41,224 bases of DNA from Lentisphaerota bacterium. Its GTDB lineage: Bacteria; Verrucomicrobiota; Kiritimatiellia; Kiritimatiellales; Pontiellaceae. Numbering within the stretch: position 1 is the stretch's first letter; each line of letters opens with the position of its first letter. The notes under the pieces were generated by a model. The model saw nothing but the letters and a program-made list of their open reading frames with translations. It was not told where the DNA came from and ran no database searches. The position numbers and the translations under genes were made by a program. The stretch lies in NCBI GenBank assembly GCA_012729265.1, contig JAAYDL010000347.1, positions 1-41,224 of the forward strand, in the 5' to 3' direction. Of this stretch, positions 33,558 through 41,224 are shown in pieces.

Positions 33558-34208
33558 TTACGGGAAAATATCAGTCCATATTTCCAGCTCGGAGTGATTT
33601 GAAAGAGCGACGCCGGCAGCAATTTTTTCCGGAGTGGAGAGCAGCGTTTGAATAATTTTTTTCTTTGAAGTGCCCGTAACGAGCAGAATGAGCCGCTCAA
33701 CGCGCTGGAGAAAAGCGGGGGTTACACTGACGCCGTGCAAGCCGTCGGGGCGATCAGTGTGCAGCACCAGCGGACCCGTTTTCCGGCGAGCCTGTTCGAG
33801 CGTAAAAATTCCGGCGGTATGGCCGTCGGTTCCCATGCCGAGGAATCCGAGATCAATATGCTTCATGGGTTGCAGCGCGTTCTCAAATTGAAGCGCGGCT
33901 GCTGGAGCGGGCAGAGCAGTATTAACACGCAGGAAGCGATTCTCACACTGGAGCGCGGTGATCATCGGCATTAGATTGTGTGCATTGTTTTTATTGGAAT
34001 CGAACGGTTCCATGCGTTCATCGCTGAGAAACAGAATTCGCTCTGGATGAACGGGGCAGGGGGCTGCGGCGAGGTGATTATAAATAACATAAGGTGTGGA
34101 ACCGCCGCTGAGCATCAGGTTGCCTGATTCGGCCAGCGTTCTGCGCAACAATGCATCGGTTTCACCGACCAATGCTTCAAGGGTCTCAAAATGTCGAATC
34201 TTTATCAT
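33558..34208 (-). CDS. pgl: 6-phosphogluconolactonase
   Basis: 216 aa DevB-type lactonase, slightly short of the usual ~230. It hydrolyses 6-phosphogluconolactone to 6-phosphogluconate in the oxidative pentose-phosphate pathway, in the cytoplasm. Family blocks: LMLSGGSTPYVIYNHLA, ILFLSDERMEP, the GMGTDGHTAGIF signature, and LILLVTGTSKKKII. AAAGGA lies four bases before the ATG at 34208. zwf and gnd are not in the window. Upstream is a 397-bp gap to the divergent flotillin operon. Confidence 0.92.
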   Translation of the reverse strand: MIKIRHFETLEALVGETDALLRRTLAESGNLMLSGGSTPYVIYNHLAAAPCPVHPERILFLSDERMEPFDSNKNNAHNLMPMITALQCENRFLRVNTALPAPAAALQFENALQPMKHIDLGFLGMGTDGHTAGIFTLEQARRKTGPLVLHTDRPDGLHGVSVTPAFLQRVERLILLVTGTSKKKIIQTLLSTPEKIAAGVALSNHSELEIWTDIFP

Positions 34209-34403
34209 GCGTCCTTTCGTACCATTTTACGGACGCAGATTCCACTTAAACCCGCCGTTCTAAAATGGGGGGTAAACCGCAAACATTCGACAAAATAATT
34301 TTGACAGAATGATTTGGGGGCAGAATGATGAACCGCTCCTGCGGCGCTATTTCTATGCTGGAAATTATCTGCCTTTCGTTTCGGGTTAAAGGTACATAGG
34401 GGT

Positions 34404-34454
34404 AAAACCGCAGATTAACGCTGATGGACACGAATATTAGTTTTTATGTTTATA
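34404..34454. repeat. AACCGCA-word element, copy 2
   Basis: Starts AAAACCGCAGATTAACG, continues ATGGACACGAATATTAG and ends TTTTTATGTTTATAG. It matches the element at 32161-32211 along its length. It lies directly before a terminator-like hairpin. Confidence 0.75.
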
Positions 34455-34480
34455 GATCGACAGAGTGTCGGTCTTTTTTT
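34455..34480 (+). terminator. Terminator-like hairpin upstream of the flotillin operon
   Basis: GATCGACA, loop GAG, TGTCGGTC (8-bp stem with one G-T pair), then seven T. It reads on the plus strand but no plus-strand gene ends before it; the neighbour pgl is transcribed away. It may end a small RNA or attenuate the 34606 operon leader. The rest of 34209-34605 shows nothing else I can support. Confidence 0.65.
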
Positions 34481-34605
34481 ACTCTGATCTCCTTTGTAAC
34501 ATTGCAATCTGTGAGCAGGCTCCATTACAGAGTTTTTGTGGAGTTATAATGGTGCAGGGAGAATGCAGGTCGTACATTCGCTGCAATCCAATAGGGAGAG
34601 TAAAG

Positions 34606-35061
34606 ATGGACTCATATGAAGTGCTGAAAAAATCGATGAGCGATTTGGGGGTTAAATCGGTGGCCTCAGATTTAGGGCTTTCGACTTCGCTTATCTACAA
34701 GTGGTGTCAGCCCTCCGGAACGGAAGATTCCAGTGGTGCGGAAAACCCGCTGGATCGATTAGTTCGCATCTATGAGCTGACCCGCGATACCGGTCCTATC
34801 AAGTGGCTCTGCCAGCAGGCGAACGGTTATTTTGTTGAAAATGTTTCGCCGAAGGAGATGGACGCGATTCCTCTGCTGCATATGACCCGTCGGATTGTTC
34901 GTGAGTTTTCGGAGCTGCTTGATGTGTTGACCGAGAGCATTGAAAACGACGGTGTTATCGATCTGAAAGAAGCAGATCAGATTCGGGTTGAGTGGGAAAA
35001 GCTCAAGTCAACGGCCGAGAGTTTTGTGGCAGCGTGTGAACAGGGACATTACGACAAATAG
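34606..35061 (+). CDS. HTH protein resembling phage CII-type regulators
   Basis: 151 aa. The ATG at 34606 has GGGAG seven bases upstream; the longer frame is not protein-like. Residues 1-75 look like a Cro/CII-type helix-turn-helix (EVLKKSMSDLGVKSVASDLG then STSLIYKW), followed by NPLDRLVRIYELTRDTGPIKWLCQQANG, a pattern of phage CII/CP76 regulatory proteins. Residues 85-151 are a helical tail (VREFSELLDVLTESIENDGVID). It lies 17 bp before the NfeD-like gene, so it probably regulates this operon. A CII-like repressor in front of a flotillin pair is unusual. Confidence 0.65.
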   Translation: MDSYEVLKKSMSDLGVKSVASDLGLSTSLIYKWCQPSGTEDSSGAENPLDRLVRIYELTRDTGPIKWLCQQANGYFVENVSPKEMDAIPLLHMTRRIVREFSELLDVLTESIENDGVIDLKEADQIRVEWEKLKSTAESFVAACEQGHYDK

Positions 35062-35078
35062 GAAGAGGAGGATGGATT

Positions 35079-35702
35079 ATGCAGGAATGGTGGACAGGCT
35101 TAGAGGGCGTGACTCGGTTTTTCTATGGAATGGCCGCGTTCTTTAGCGTTTTTTTTCTTTGGCAGATGGTTGCCGCTTTTCTCGGGCTGAGCGGCGATAG
35201 CATGGACCTAGATAATATTGACGTCGACATCTCGGATCTCGACGGGACTGATAACTTTGACCATCAAGACGTGGTGGAGTCGTCGCAGGCCTTCAAGATT
35301 CTCAGTTTACGTTCGATCATTACGTTTTTCACGCTCTTCTCGTGGGGCGGTGCGCTCTATACCGGCAACGGCGTTCCGGTAACGAAGGCGCTGGTCATTT
35401 CTTCAATTTGGGGGTTGATCGGAATGTTGGCTGTGACGCTGGTTTTCTGGGCCATGAATAAACTGACCGAAACAGGCACGAAAAATATTGCCGCGAGTAA
35501 AGGGCAGGCAGGGACCGTTTACCTGAATATTCCAGCCGACGGATTCGGTGAAATCAAGACGACGGTCAATGGTGTGGTTGAGCATATAAAAGCCAAGAGT
35601 GTGTCAGGAGAGGCACTTCCTGCGGGAACCGAGATCCGCGTGGTTGAGGTGGTTGATCAGATGTTGGTTGGGGTTGAAAAGTTAAATAATAAGGAGGGTT
35701 AG
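35079..35702 (+). CDS. NfeD/YqiJ-like membrane protein with OB fold
   Basis: 207 aa, ATG preceded by GAGGAGG at eight bases. Three or four hydrophobic spans (FFYGMAAFFSVFFLWQMVAAFL, IITFFTLFSWGGALY, ALVISSIWGLIGMLAVTLVFWAM), an acidic loop (DNIDVDISDLDGTDN), and a soluble OB-fold C-terminus (KGQAGTVYLNIPADGFGEIK). Same size and order as E. coli YqiJ, which sits before flotillin YqiK; here flotillin follows 4 bp later. NfeD-type proteins associate with flotillins in membrane microdomains. Confidence 0.85.
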   Translation: MQEWWTGLEGVTRFFYGMAAFFSVFFLWQMVAAFLGLSGDSMDLDNIDVDISDLDGTDNFDHQDVVESSQAFKILSLRSIITFFTLFSWGGALYTGNGVPVTKALVISSIWGLIGMLAVTLVFWAMNKLTETGTKNIAASKGQAGTVYLNIPADGFGEIKTTVNGVVEHIKAKSVSGEALPAGTEIRVVEVVDQMLVGVEKLNNKEG

Positions 35703-35706
35703 GTAT

Positions 35707-37122
35707 ATGGAGGGATTAGTTCTAGTCATCATTTTAGCGGTTGCTTTTATCGGCGCGGTTATGGCGATGATCAGTCGTTATCGGCGTTGCCCGTCGAACA
35801 AGATTTTAGTGATCTATGGGAAGACCTCGAGTGGAGCCGCAAAATGTATACACGGCGGAGCTGCTTTTGTGTGGCCGCTGATTCAGGATTTTGCCTATTT
35901 GGATCTGGAACCGTTCGTGGTTCCAATCGATCTGAAAAATGCGCTTTCACTTGAAAATATCCGCGTTACGGTTCCGACGACCGTAACGGCTGCGATTTCC
36001 AACACCAAGGGTATCATGCAAAATGCGGCGGTTCGATTGCTGGGGCTGACGCGCCAGCAGATTGAGGATCAGGCCCAGGATATTATTCTCGGGCAGATGC
36101 GTGCCGTCATTGCAACCATGCGCATTGAAGAGATTAATCAGGACCGCCAAGCCTTCCTTGCTAAAGTGAATGATTCGGTTTCCGGCGAACTGGAAAAGAT
36201 TGGTTTGTATCTCATCAATGTCAACATTCGCGACATTGGCGATGAGTCCGGTTATATCGAAGCGCTGGGTCGCCGGGCCGCTGCGGAAGCGATCAATCAG
36301 GCGTTGATCGATGTGGCCGAGCAGGAAAAATTGGGTCAAACCGGGGTGGCCGAACGCGAACGTGATAAGCGTGTTGCGGTGGCGGCAGCAACGGCGGAGG
36401 CGGAAATCGGGGAAGCCACTGCGGATCGTGACCGCCGCTCGAAACGCGCCGGCCTTGATGCGGAAGCCGCGCTGGGCGAAACCGAAGCGCGCTCCAAGAA
36501 GGCCGCATACGTGGCCAATCAGGGCGTGGCGGAGCAGGAAGCCCGTCAGCGTTCAGAATCCGCTGCTCGCGAGGCCGATGGTGCCATTCGCGTAGCGCAG
36601 GAAAATGCCGAGAAGAAGGCGGAAGAGGCCCGTGCCGAACGTGAGGCTGCGCGTCTGAATGCTTCTGTCGTGGTTCCTGCTGAAGCCACCAAGAAGCAGA
36701 CGATTATCGAAGCGGAGGCTCAGAAAGAACGGTCGATTCGTATTGCGCAGGGTGAAGCTGAAGCCAAGCTGGCCAAGATGAAGGCTGAAGCGGCCGGGGT
36801 TCAGGCCATTCTTGATGGTAAGGCAAAAGGTTATGAGGCGTTGGTTAATGCCTGTGAGACGGCAAATCAGGCGGCCTCGCTGCTGCTCATTGAAAAACTG
36901 CAGGAAGTTGCTTCGGTTCAGGCTCAGGCGATTCAGGATCTTCCGATCGAAAAAGTCATTGTTTGGGATGGCGGCGGAAAAGAGAGTGGACTCAATGGCC
37001 TTGGTGGACGTCTTATGGGCGCGCTGCCTCCGATGCACGAGTTGGCCAAGCAGGTCGGGCTTGAACTTCCGGACTTCCTTGGAAAAATGGAAGAAGCACA
37101 GGATTCACCTGCTGAAAAGTAA
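35707..37122 (+). CDS. Flotillin (SPFH domain, YqiK-like)
   Basis: 471 aa. N-terminal membrane anchor (LVIILAVAFIGAVMAMI), SPFH domain at about 30-190 (FVWPLIQDFAYLDLEPFVV, TVPTTVTAAISN, LINVNIRDI), then a long Ala/Glu-rich coiled coil (EAEIGEATADRDRR, EQEARQRSESAAREADG) to about residue 380. The C-terminus has the conserved EKLQEVASVQAQAIQDLPIEKVIVWDGG. Flotillins scaffold membrane microdomains as large oligomers. GGAGG about nine bases upstream. Followed by a strong terminator, so the operon is the HTH, NfeD-like and flotillin genes. Confidence 0.93.
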   Translation: MEGLVLVIILAVAFIGAVMAMISRYRRCPSNKILVIYGKTSSGAAKCIHGGAAFVWPLIQDFAYLDLEPFVVPIDLKNALSLENIRVTVPTTVTAAISNTKGIMQNAAVRLLGLTRQQIEDQAQDIILGQMRAVIATMRIEEINQDRQAFLAKVNDSVSGELEKIGLYLINVNIRDIGDESGYIEALGRRAAAEAINQALIDVAEQEKLGQTGVAERERDKRVAVAAATAEAEIGEATADRDRRSKRAGLDAEAALGETEARSKKAAYVANQGVAEQEARQRSESAAREADGAIRVAQENAEKKAEEARAEREAARLNASVVVPAEATKKQTIIEAEAQKERSIRIAQGEAEAKLAKMKAEAAGVQAILDGKAKGYEALVNACETANQAASLLLIEKLQEVASVQAQAIQDLPIEKVIVWDGGGKESGLNGLGGRLMGALPPMHELAKQVGLELPDFLGKMEEAQDSPAEK

Positions 37123-37143
37123 TTACGTATTCCTTGTTTGAGT

Positions 37144-37174
37144 AGGCCGTCCCGTTCCGGGGCGGCCTTTTTTT
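37144..37174 (+). terminator. Intrinsic terminator of the flotillin operon
   Basis: GGCCGTCCC, short loop, GGGGCGGCC (one G-T pair) followed by seven T. Starts 22 bp after the flotillin stop; its T-tract overlaps the stop of the convergent carboxypeptidase gene. Confidence 0.92.
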
Positions 37175-38297
37175 ACTGCGTCATCCGCTCAAACCCAATG
37201 TCGAGCAGCTTGCGGACTTCGGCGGTTCGGGTTTTGCTGTCGGGAGAACCGACAATCACCGCCAGAATGCGCTGTTCGCCCTTTTTTGCGGTGGCGGCGA
37301 GCGAGTATCCGCCCTTGGCATGGTAGCCGGTCTTGAGTCCGTCGCAGCCGGGATAGGGCTCCTGCCGGACGAGAATATTGCGGTTGGCCAGCATAAACTC
37401 TTCGGAACGGATCGGGGATTGGGGCAGCCAGGCGAGCTTAGTGCTCGAGAGTTCGAGCGTCTTGGGATGGCGCATGACGGCGAGGCAAAGGAGGGCAATG
37501 TCGTACGGCGTGCTGATGTCCGGCTGCGTTCCATCGGAGGGAGGAAGCCCATGCTCCGAGTGGTAGGTTGTCGAATTCATGCCGAGTTCTTCAGCCCTCC
37601 TGTTCATCATCGCCACAAACGTATCGCGGGATCCGGCGACGTGGAGCGCGAGTGCGCGGGCGGCGTCGTTTGCGGAATGGATCATGAGAGCCTGCAACAG
37701 GTTGTCGACGGTGTAGAAGCCGCTTTCCCGCGCATCAAGATAAACCTCTGAGCCGCCGATTTCGGAGACTTCCTTCGTAATCGCAACCTTGTCGTCGAGA
37801 TGAATTTTTCCGTTATCGATCTGTTCGAGCACCAATAGCAGCGTCATCAGCTTGGTGATGCTGGCCGGATAGGCATAGCCTGTGGCTTTGTTTTCGTAGA
37901 GAATTTTGCCTGTGCGTACATCCACCACAATGGCGCTTTGATAGGGGTTCCCGATGAGTTCGGAATGGACTTGCGTAGTGTGATTGTCGGGGCGATCAGA
38001 ACGCAGATAGCCGGATCGGTTTGTAGGAACCGCAATGCTTTCCACGGAAGGAGCGGGTGCGGGCGACGGCGGATCAAGCTCCTGCGGATCGATCGTGTCC
38101 CAGAGCGGTTCAACAAGCGTCCCATCGCCTTCATCCGGTGGTTCCTCTGTGCGCTCTTTCGGAAGATAGGCGGAATAGGGATTTGATAAAGGTGCGGATT
38201 CCTCTTCTTTGTTTTTTAATCCGATGATGGCGTATAGAATCAACGCGTGCAGCGCGATGATCAGGATGCCGATAAATAAAATAGTAGATTTCTTCAT
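37173..38297 (-). CDS. D-alanyl-D-alanine carboxypeptidase (DacA/PBP5 family)
   Basis: 374 aa. N-terminal membrane anchor (STILFIGILIIALHALILYAII), then a Pro/Glu-rich periplasmic linker to about residue 100, and the S11 peptidase domain: SxxK at Ser146-Lys149 (PASITKLMT), SxN at Ser208 (HSANDAA), KTG at 322-324 (LKTGYHAKGGYS). It removes terminal D-Ala from peptidoglycan pentapeptides. It lacks the C-terminal PBP5 domain and amphipathic anchor; the N-terminal span replaces the anchor. Start at 38297 follows the anchor; a frame extension of seven codons is possible and neither start has a good ribosome site. Divergent from mvaD. Confidence 0.88.
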   Translation of the reverse strand: MKKSTILFIGILIIALHALILYAIIGLKNKEEESAPLSNPYSAYLPKERTEEPPDEGDGTLVEPLWDTIDPQELDPPSPAPAPSVESIAVPTNRSGYLRSDRPDNHTTQVHSELIGNPYQSAIVVDVRTGKILYENKATGYAYPASITKLMTLLLVLEQIDNGKIHLDDKVAITKEVSEIGGSEVYLDARESGFYTVDNLLQALMIHSANDAARALALHVAGSRDTFVAMMNRRAEELGMNSTTYHSEHGLPPSDGTQPDISTPYDIALLCLAVMRHPKTLELSSTKLAWLPQSPIRSEEFMLANRNILVRQEPYPGCDGLKTGYHAKGGYSLAATAKKGEQRILAVIVGSPDSKTRTAEVRKLLDIGFERMTQ

Positions 38298-38341
38298 ATG
38301 ACGTTGTACCCATTTCAAAAGTCGGGTATCTCAGGGGATTC

Positions 38342-39346
38342 ATGAACACCATACAATCTCAATTTGTTGAAAAAGTTCTCTTGGGCGGAAAATCCCTGCA
38401 AAAAGCGGAGGGTTCCGCCTTTGCGCCATCCAATATTGCGTTGTGCAAATATTGGGGCAAGCGGGATGCCGGATTAAATCTTCCGATCAATTCCAGTTTA
38501 TCGATTTCACTGGGCGAGCTTGGAACGCACACGAAAATCAGGCTGCGTGAGCGCGAGGATGTGGTCTGTCTGAACGGCGTACAACAAGCCGACGAGAGCG
38601 GATTTGTTCAGCGCATAAAGGCATTTTTAGATCTTTTTCGCCCGGTTTTGGGTTCGGCATTTTTTGAGGTGCGCACGCAAAACAATATTTCCACCGCCGC
38701 CGGGCTGGCTTCTTCGGCTTCCGGGTTTGCGGCACTCGTGCTGGCCCTAGATAATATGGCCGGTTGGGGGCTTGATCGCAAACAGCTCTCCATGCTGGCC
38801 CGCTTGGGCAGCGGCAGTGCTTCGCGCTCCGTGTATGAAGGATTCGTTCAGTGGAATGCCGGGCAGTTGTCCGATGGAACAGATTCCTTTGCAGAACGAC
38901 TGGAGATTGAGTGGCCGGAGTTGCGTGTCGGCATAGTGGAGGTTTCTGCGGACCAAAAACCGGTGGGTTCTCGCGATGGCATGAACCGTACCGTTGCGAC
39001 GTCGGAGCTGTATAAAAGCTGGCCGGATCAGGCTCGTGCGGATTTGTTGTCTATTCGATCTGCTATAGAACAACTTGATTTTACCCTGCTGGGAAAAACG
39101 GCGGAGCGAAATGCGCTGGCCATGCATGCCACCATGCTGTCGGCTTGGCCGCCGCTTCTCTATCTGCAGCCCGACAGCGTGGAGCAGATTCATAAGGTGC
39201 AGCGCACCCGAGCCGACGGTTTGGAGGTCTATTTAACCATCGATGCGGGTCCGAATATCAAGCTGCTGTTTTTGGCCGAGAACGAGTGCGAAGTCTGTGG
39301 AGCCTTTCCAGGGATCCGGGTCATTCGTCCGTTTCCGCAGCTGTAA
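38342..39346 (+). CDS. mvaD: Diphosphomevalonate decarboxylase
   Basis: 334 aa GHMP-kinase fold enzyme of the mevalonate pathway, converting mevalonate diphosphate to isopentenyl diphosphate with ATP. Signature blocks: SNIALCKYWGKRDAGLNLPINSSLS, NNISTAAGLASSASGFAALVLA (ATP-binding loop) and GSGSASRSVYEGFVQWNAG. The start has AGGGG eight bases upstream. The N-terminus is ~25 residues longer than typical before FAPSNIALCKYWGK. Other mevalonate genes are not beside it. Its last 26 bp overlap the convergent GT-C gene. Confidence 0.93.
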   Translation: MNTIQSQFVEKVLLGGKSLQKAEGSAFAPSNIALCKYWGKRDAGLNLPINSSLSISLGELGTHTKIRLREREDVVCLNGVQQADESGFVQRIKAFLDLFRPVLGSAFFEVRTQNNISTAAGLASSASGFAALVLALDNMAGWGLDRKQLSMLARLGSGSASRSVYEGFVQWNAGQLSDGTDSFAERLEIEWPELRVGIVEVSADQKPVGSRDGMNRTVATSELYKSWPDQARADLLSIRSAIEQLDFTLLGKTAERNALAMHATMLSAWPPLLYLQPDSVEQIHKVQRTRADGLEVYLTIDAGPNIKLLFLAENECEVCGAFPGIRVIRPFPQL

Positions 39347-40934
39347 TTCCGTATTCTTTCCACGAAACTCCTTCGGGGAGTTCTTTTGAGAATTCACGCA
39401 GGTTATGTCGCAGTTGCTCTTCTTCGGCGGGATCGACGGCAAAAAAGGCGACCGATTCATCGCCGCAGATGACATTGTTTTGGATCGTATAGCTGCCGGC
39501 TTTGATCCATTCCTCCGGCAGCGCGGCTTGGTCGTGGAACCAAGAGTCGTAAACGAGGGCAATTTTAACGTTCCGCTGCTGTGTTATCTCCCGAATACGC
39601 TGAGTGGTCAGTGCCCCCTTCATATGGAGCAGCATCGTTTCGCGGGAGCCTAAACCCCAGAGGTCCAGACAGCGAGGGGAAGCCAGAAAGTTGATGGCTC
39701 CGATGTCGTTGGCGGCAATGGCGACGGTGTTGTAATACTTTTTCAAAAAGAGACCGCTCTGATAATGTTGCTGATAAATGTTGTGCGTCGCTTGAGGCGT
39801 GTTGCAGTGAGCAATGACCGCACGGTGAGCCAGCGGTCCAATGCATAAAACGATGATAAAGCCTTCGGCAACCCGGGCGAGCAGAGTTGATTTCGAATCC
39901 TTTATCCCTTTGTTGAACAGCAGCGCAATGGAGGCCAATGAGAGCGCGATGAGATATGATTCATAGCGGTAAAACCAACCCACCTGTGCAAATTGAAGAT
40001 GAAGCAGGGTCGCTACAATGGCAACTGCGGCCAGAAGCGTTCTTTGGGTCCAGTGGGTATCGCTATTCAGGTTTTTCCAGAGCCCGACGGCCAAAAGAAG
40101 AACGAGAATAAAGAGGTGCGGTGTGGTGACCAGCGTATTGAATGCGTCCATACCCAGTGAGTTGAGGGTCTGCACAAATCCGCTCACGTCCGGTACACTG
40201 CCTTTGATCAAAACACTGTTGGGTAAAAAGCTCTGTCCGTTAGCTACCCAGTAGAGGCCAAATCCCAACACCGGGAGCGCGGTTCCGAGAGCACAAACAA
40301 GGGCGGATTTCCATTTTTTAACGAGACCAAGCGCGAGAAGAATTGCCGTCGAGGTAAAGAGGGTTTCGAATCGGGAAGAGACTGCGATGGCGCTCCAGAT
40401 TCCCAATGGTATTGCGGTGAGGAATCCGTCCTTTGTGTTGCGGTTGAGCAGCGGCCAGAGGGTATAGGCCATCGCAATGATCGCGGCGGTATGAAGCAGA
40501 TGTTCCATACCGGTCATCGCAATCGGGATCATGGGAAGAAACGCAATGGCTGCAATCAGCAATACGCTTGTTGATCCCTTGCTGATGCCGGTCCGATTTG
40601 CAAACTTCCAAAGCGCAATGATAATGCCCATTCCGCAAAGCCAGTTGAGCAGGAGCGGTATCCACTCCAGCGGACCCACTATGAAAAAACATCCGGCGAG
40701 GAGAAACGTCCAAAGCGGAGATGAAGAGGAGGCGCTGAATTCGTAGGGCGTAATACCGAAAACGCCGTTCTGAGCAACATGTTTCGCCATGGCCATATGG
40801 ATGTAGGCGTCATCCAGTGTATATGAAACATGTCCGTTATATAAAGTAACGCTGCAGATTATGCCCAGTAGAGCCAGTGTATAGACCAGTAATGCTGCCG
40901 GAAGAATCCAGTTTTTTCTTTTGTTTCTGCTCAT
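39321..40934 (-). CDS. GT-C-type multi-span membrane protein (putative glycosyltransferase)
   Basis: 537 aa with about ten to twelve membrane spans. The first periplasmic loop has YTLDDAYIHMAMAKHVAQ, the acidic pair seen near the N-terminus of GT-C enzymes (ArnT/PMT/GT39-like) that use polyprenyl-phosphate sugars. The C-terminal ~150 residues form a soluble domain (NDIGAINFLASPRCLDLWGL and on). Specific family and acceptor not recognised. Start ATG at 40934; a TTG six bases upstream is possible. Convergent with mvaD, 26-bp overlap. Between it and 41143 there is only the terminator of the next gene. Confidence 0.75.
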   Translation of the reverse strand: MSRNKRKNWILPAALLVYTLALLGIICSVTLYNGHVSYTLDDAYIHMAMAKHVAQNGVFGITPYEFSASSSSPLWTFLLAGCFFIVGPLEWIPLLLNWLCGMGIIIALWKFANRTGISKGSTSVLLIAAIAFLPMIPIAMTGMEHLLHTAAIIAMAYTLWPLLNRNTKDGFLTAIPLGIWSAIAVSSRFETLFTSTAILLALGLVKKWKSALVCALGTALPVLGFGLYWVANGQSFLPNSVLIKGSVPDVSGFVQTLNSLGMDAFNTLVTTPHLFILVLLLAVGLWKNLNSDTHWTQRTLLAAVAIVATLLHLQFAQVGWFYRYESYLIALSLASIALLFNKGIKDSKSTLLARVAEGFIIVLCIGPLAHRAVIAHCNTPQATHNIYQQHYQSGLFLKKYYNTVAIAANDIGAINFLASPRCLDLWGLGSRETMLLHMKGALTTQRIREITQQRNVKIALVYDSWFHDQAALPEEWIKAGSYTIQNNVICGDESVAFFAVDPAEEEQLRHNLREFSKELPEGVSWKEYGITAAETDE

Positions 40935-41072
40935 CTTCAATGTGGCGTTTTTGTGTTCATTAGAATTAAAAATGTATCCAAACCGGACACAAAATCAGCG
41001 GGACGGTATACATCCGAAACAGGTTGCACAAGGCATTATTGAGTTTTGCCGGTTTAGAATTTTGGGTGACAA

Positions 41073-41108
41073 TAAAAACGCCGAGACCGTTTAGATAGGC
41101 CTCGGCGT
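41073..41108 (-). terminator. Intrinsic terminator of the gene at the right edge
   Basis: ACGCCGAGACC and GGCCTCGGCGT form a stem with one mismatch; on the minus strand it is followed by TTTTTATTG. It lies 34 bp past the stop of the partial gene at 41143. Confidence 0.85.
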
Positions 41109-41142
41109 ATTATTTACTCAACAAACCGTTAGGTGGGCGGGC

Positions 41143-41224
41143 TTATTCGTCAAAAATAAAGTCCCTGTAGAGTTCGTAGCGAGCAGTCATATCGCGGATT
41201 TTCATTTCAAGGACGCTTGCACGC
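41143..41224 (-). CDS. C-terminal end of an unidentified gene
   Basis: The last 26 residues (ending YELYRDFIFDE, TAA at 41143) of a minus-strand gene that continues past the window. The terminator 34 bp downstream supports it as a real gene end. Too short to assign a family. Confidence 0.6.
   Translation of the reverse strand, partial: RASVLEMKIRDMTARYELYRDFIFDE

Overview
The window most resembles a chromosomal segment of a PVC-superphylum bacterium, probably Kiritimatiellota. This is inference: there is no rRNA or other phylogenetic marker here. The supporting traits are two secreted SHD1-type proteins, a mevalonate-pathway decarboxylase (mvaD) in what looks like a Gram-negative, an RTPR-like B12-dependent ribonucleotide reductase, a short-form UvrC, split GcvP subunits, and many lipoprotein or secreted genes.

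Layout. 141-1064: EndoH-like GH18 lipoprotein. 1302-6543: glycine cleavage genes gcvT, gcvPA and gcvPB, without gcvH. A 1.26-kb toxin-antitoxin-like cassette (AbrB-type protein, zeta-like kinase, 65-aa protein) sits between gcvPA and gcvPB, bracketed by inverted word repeats. 6540-11717: zinc-ribbon/TPR membrane protein, ACC deaminase/D-cysteine desulfhydrase-family PLP enzyme, secreted transglutaminase-like protein. 11821-14203: class II ribonucleotide reductase behind two good NrdR boxes. 14311-15854: decayed transposase and a beta-helix fragment. 16114-20746: typA, SO_0444-type metal permease, uvrC. 20821-22698: radical SAM (YhcC/YtqA type) fused to an MnmD/MnmC-type methyltransferase. 23091-25975: truncated secreted genes, then a tandem pair of paralogous coiled-coil membrane proteins. 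26129-30824: AAA_14/DUF4143 ATPase inserted at the 3' end of a SWIM-SNF2 helicase gene and flanked by a duplicate of that 3' end. 31281-34208: two SHD1 proteins and pgl. 34606-37122: HTH regulator, NfeD/YqiJ-like protein and flotillin operon. 37173-41224: D-Ala-D-Ala carboxypeptidase, mvaD, a GT-C-type membrane protein, and the 3' end of an unidentified gene.

The recurrent theme is short, word-like dispersed repeats, often in inverted pairs. They lie between genes, at gene ends (the gcvT C-terminus, probably the AbrB C-terminus), and in frame inside genes: three places in the radical SAM/methyltransferase fusion, one exactly at the domain junction, and one in the SNF2 gene. They bracket the toxin-antitoxin cassette too. 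Together with the SNF2 3'-end duplication, these are the observations most worth following up. All coordinates and alignments were read by eye.
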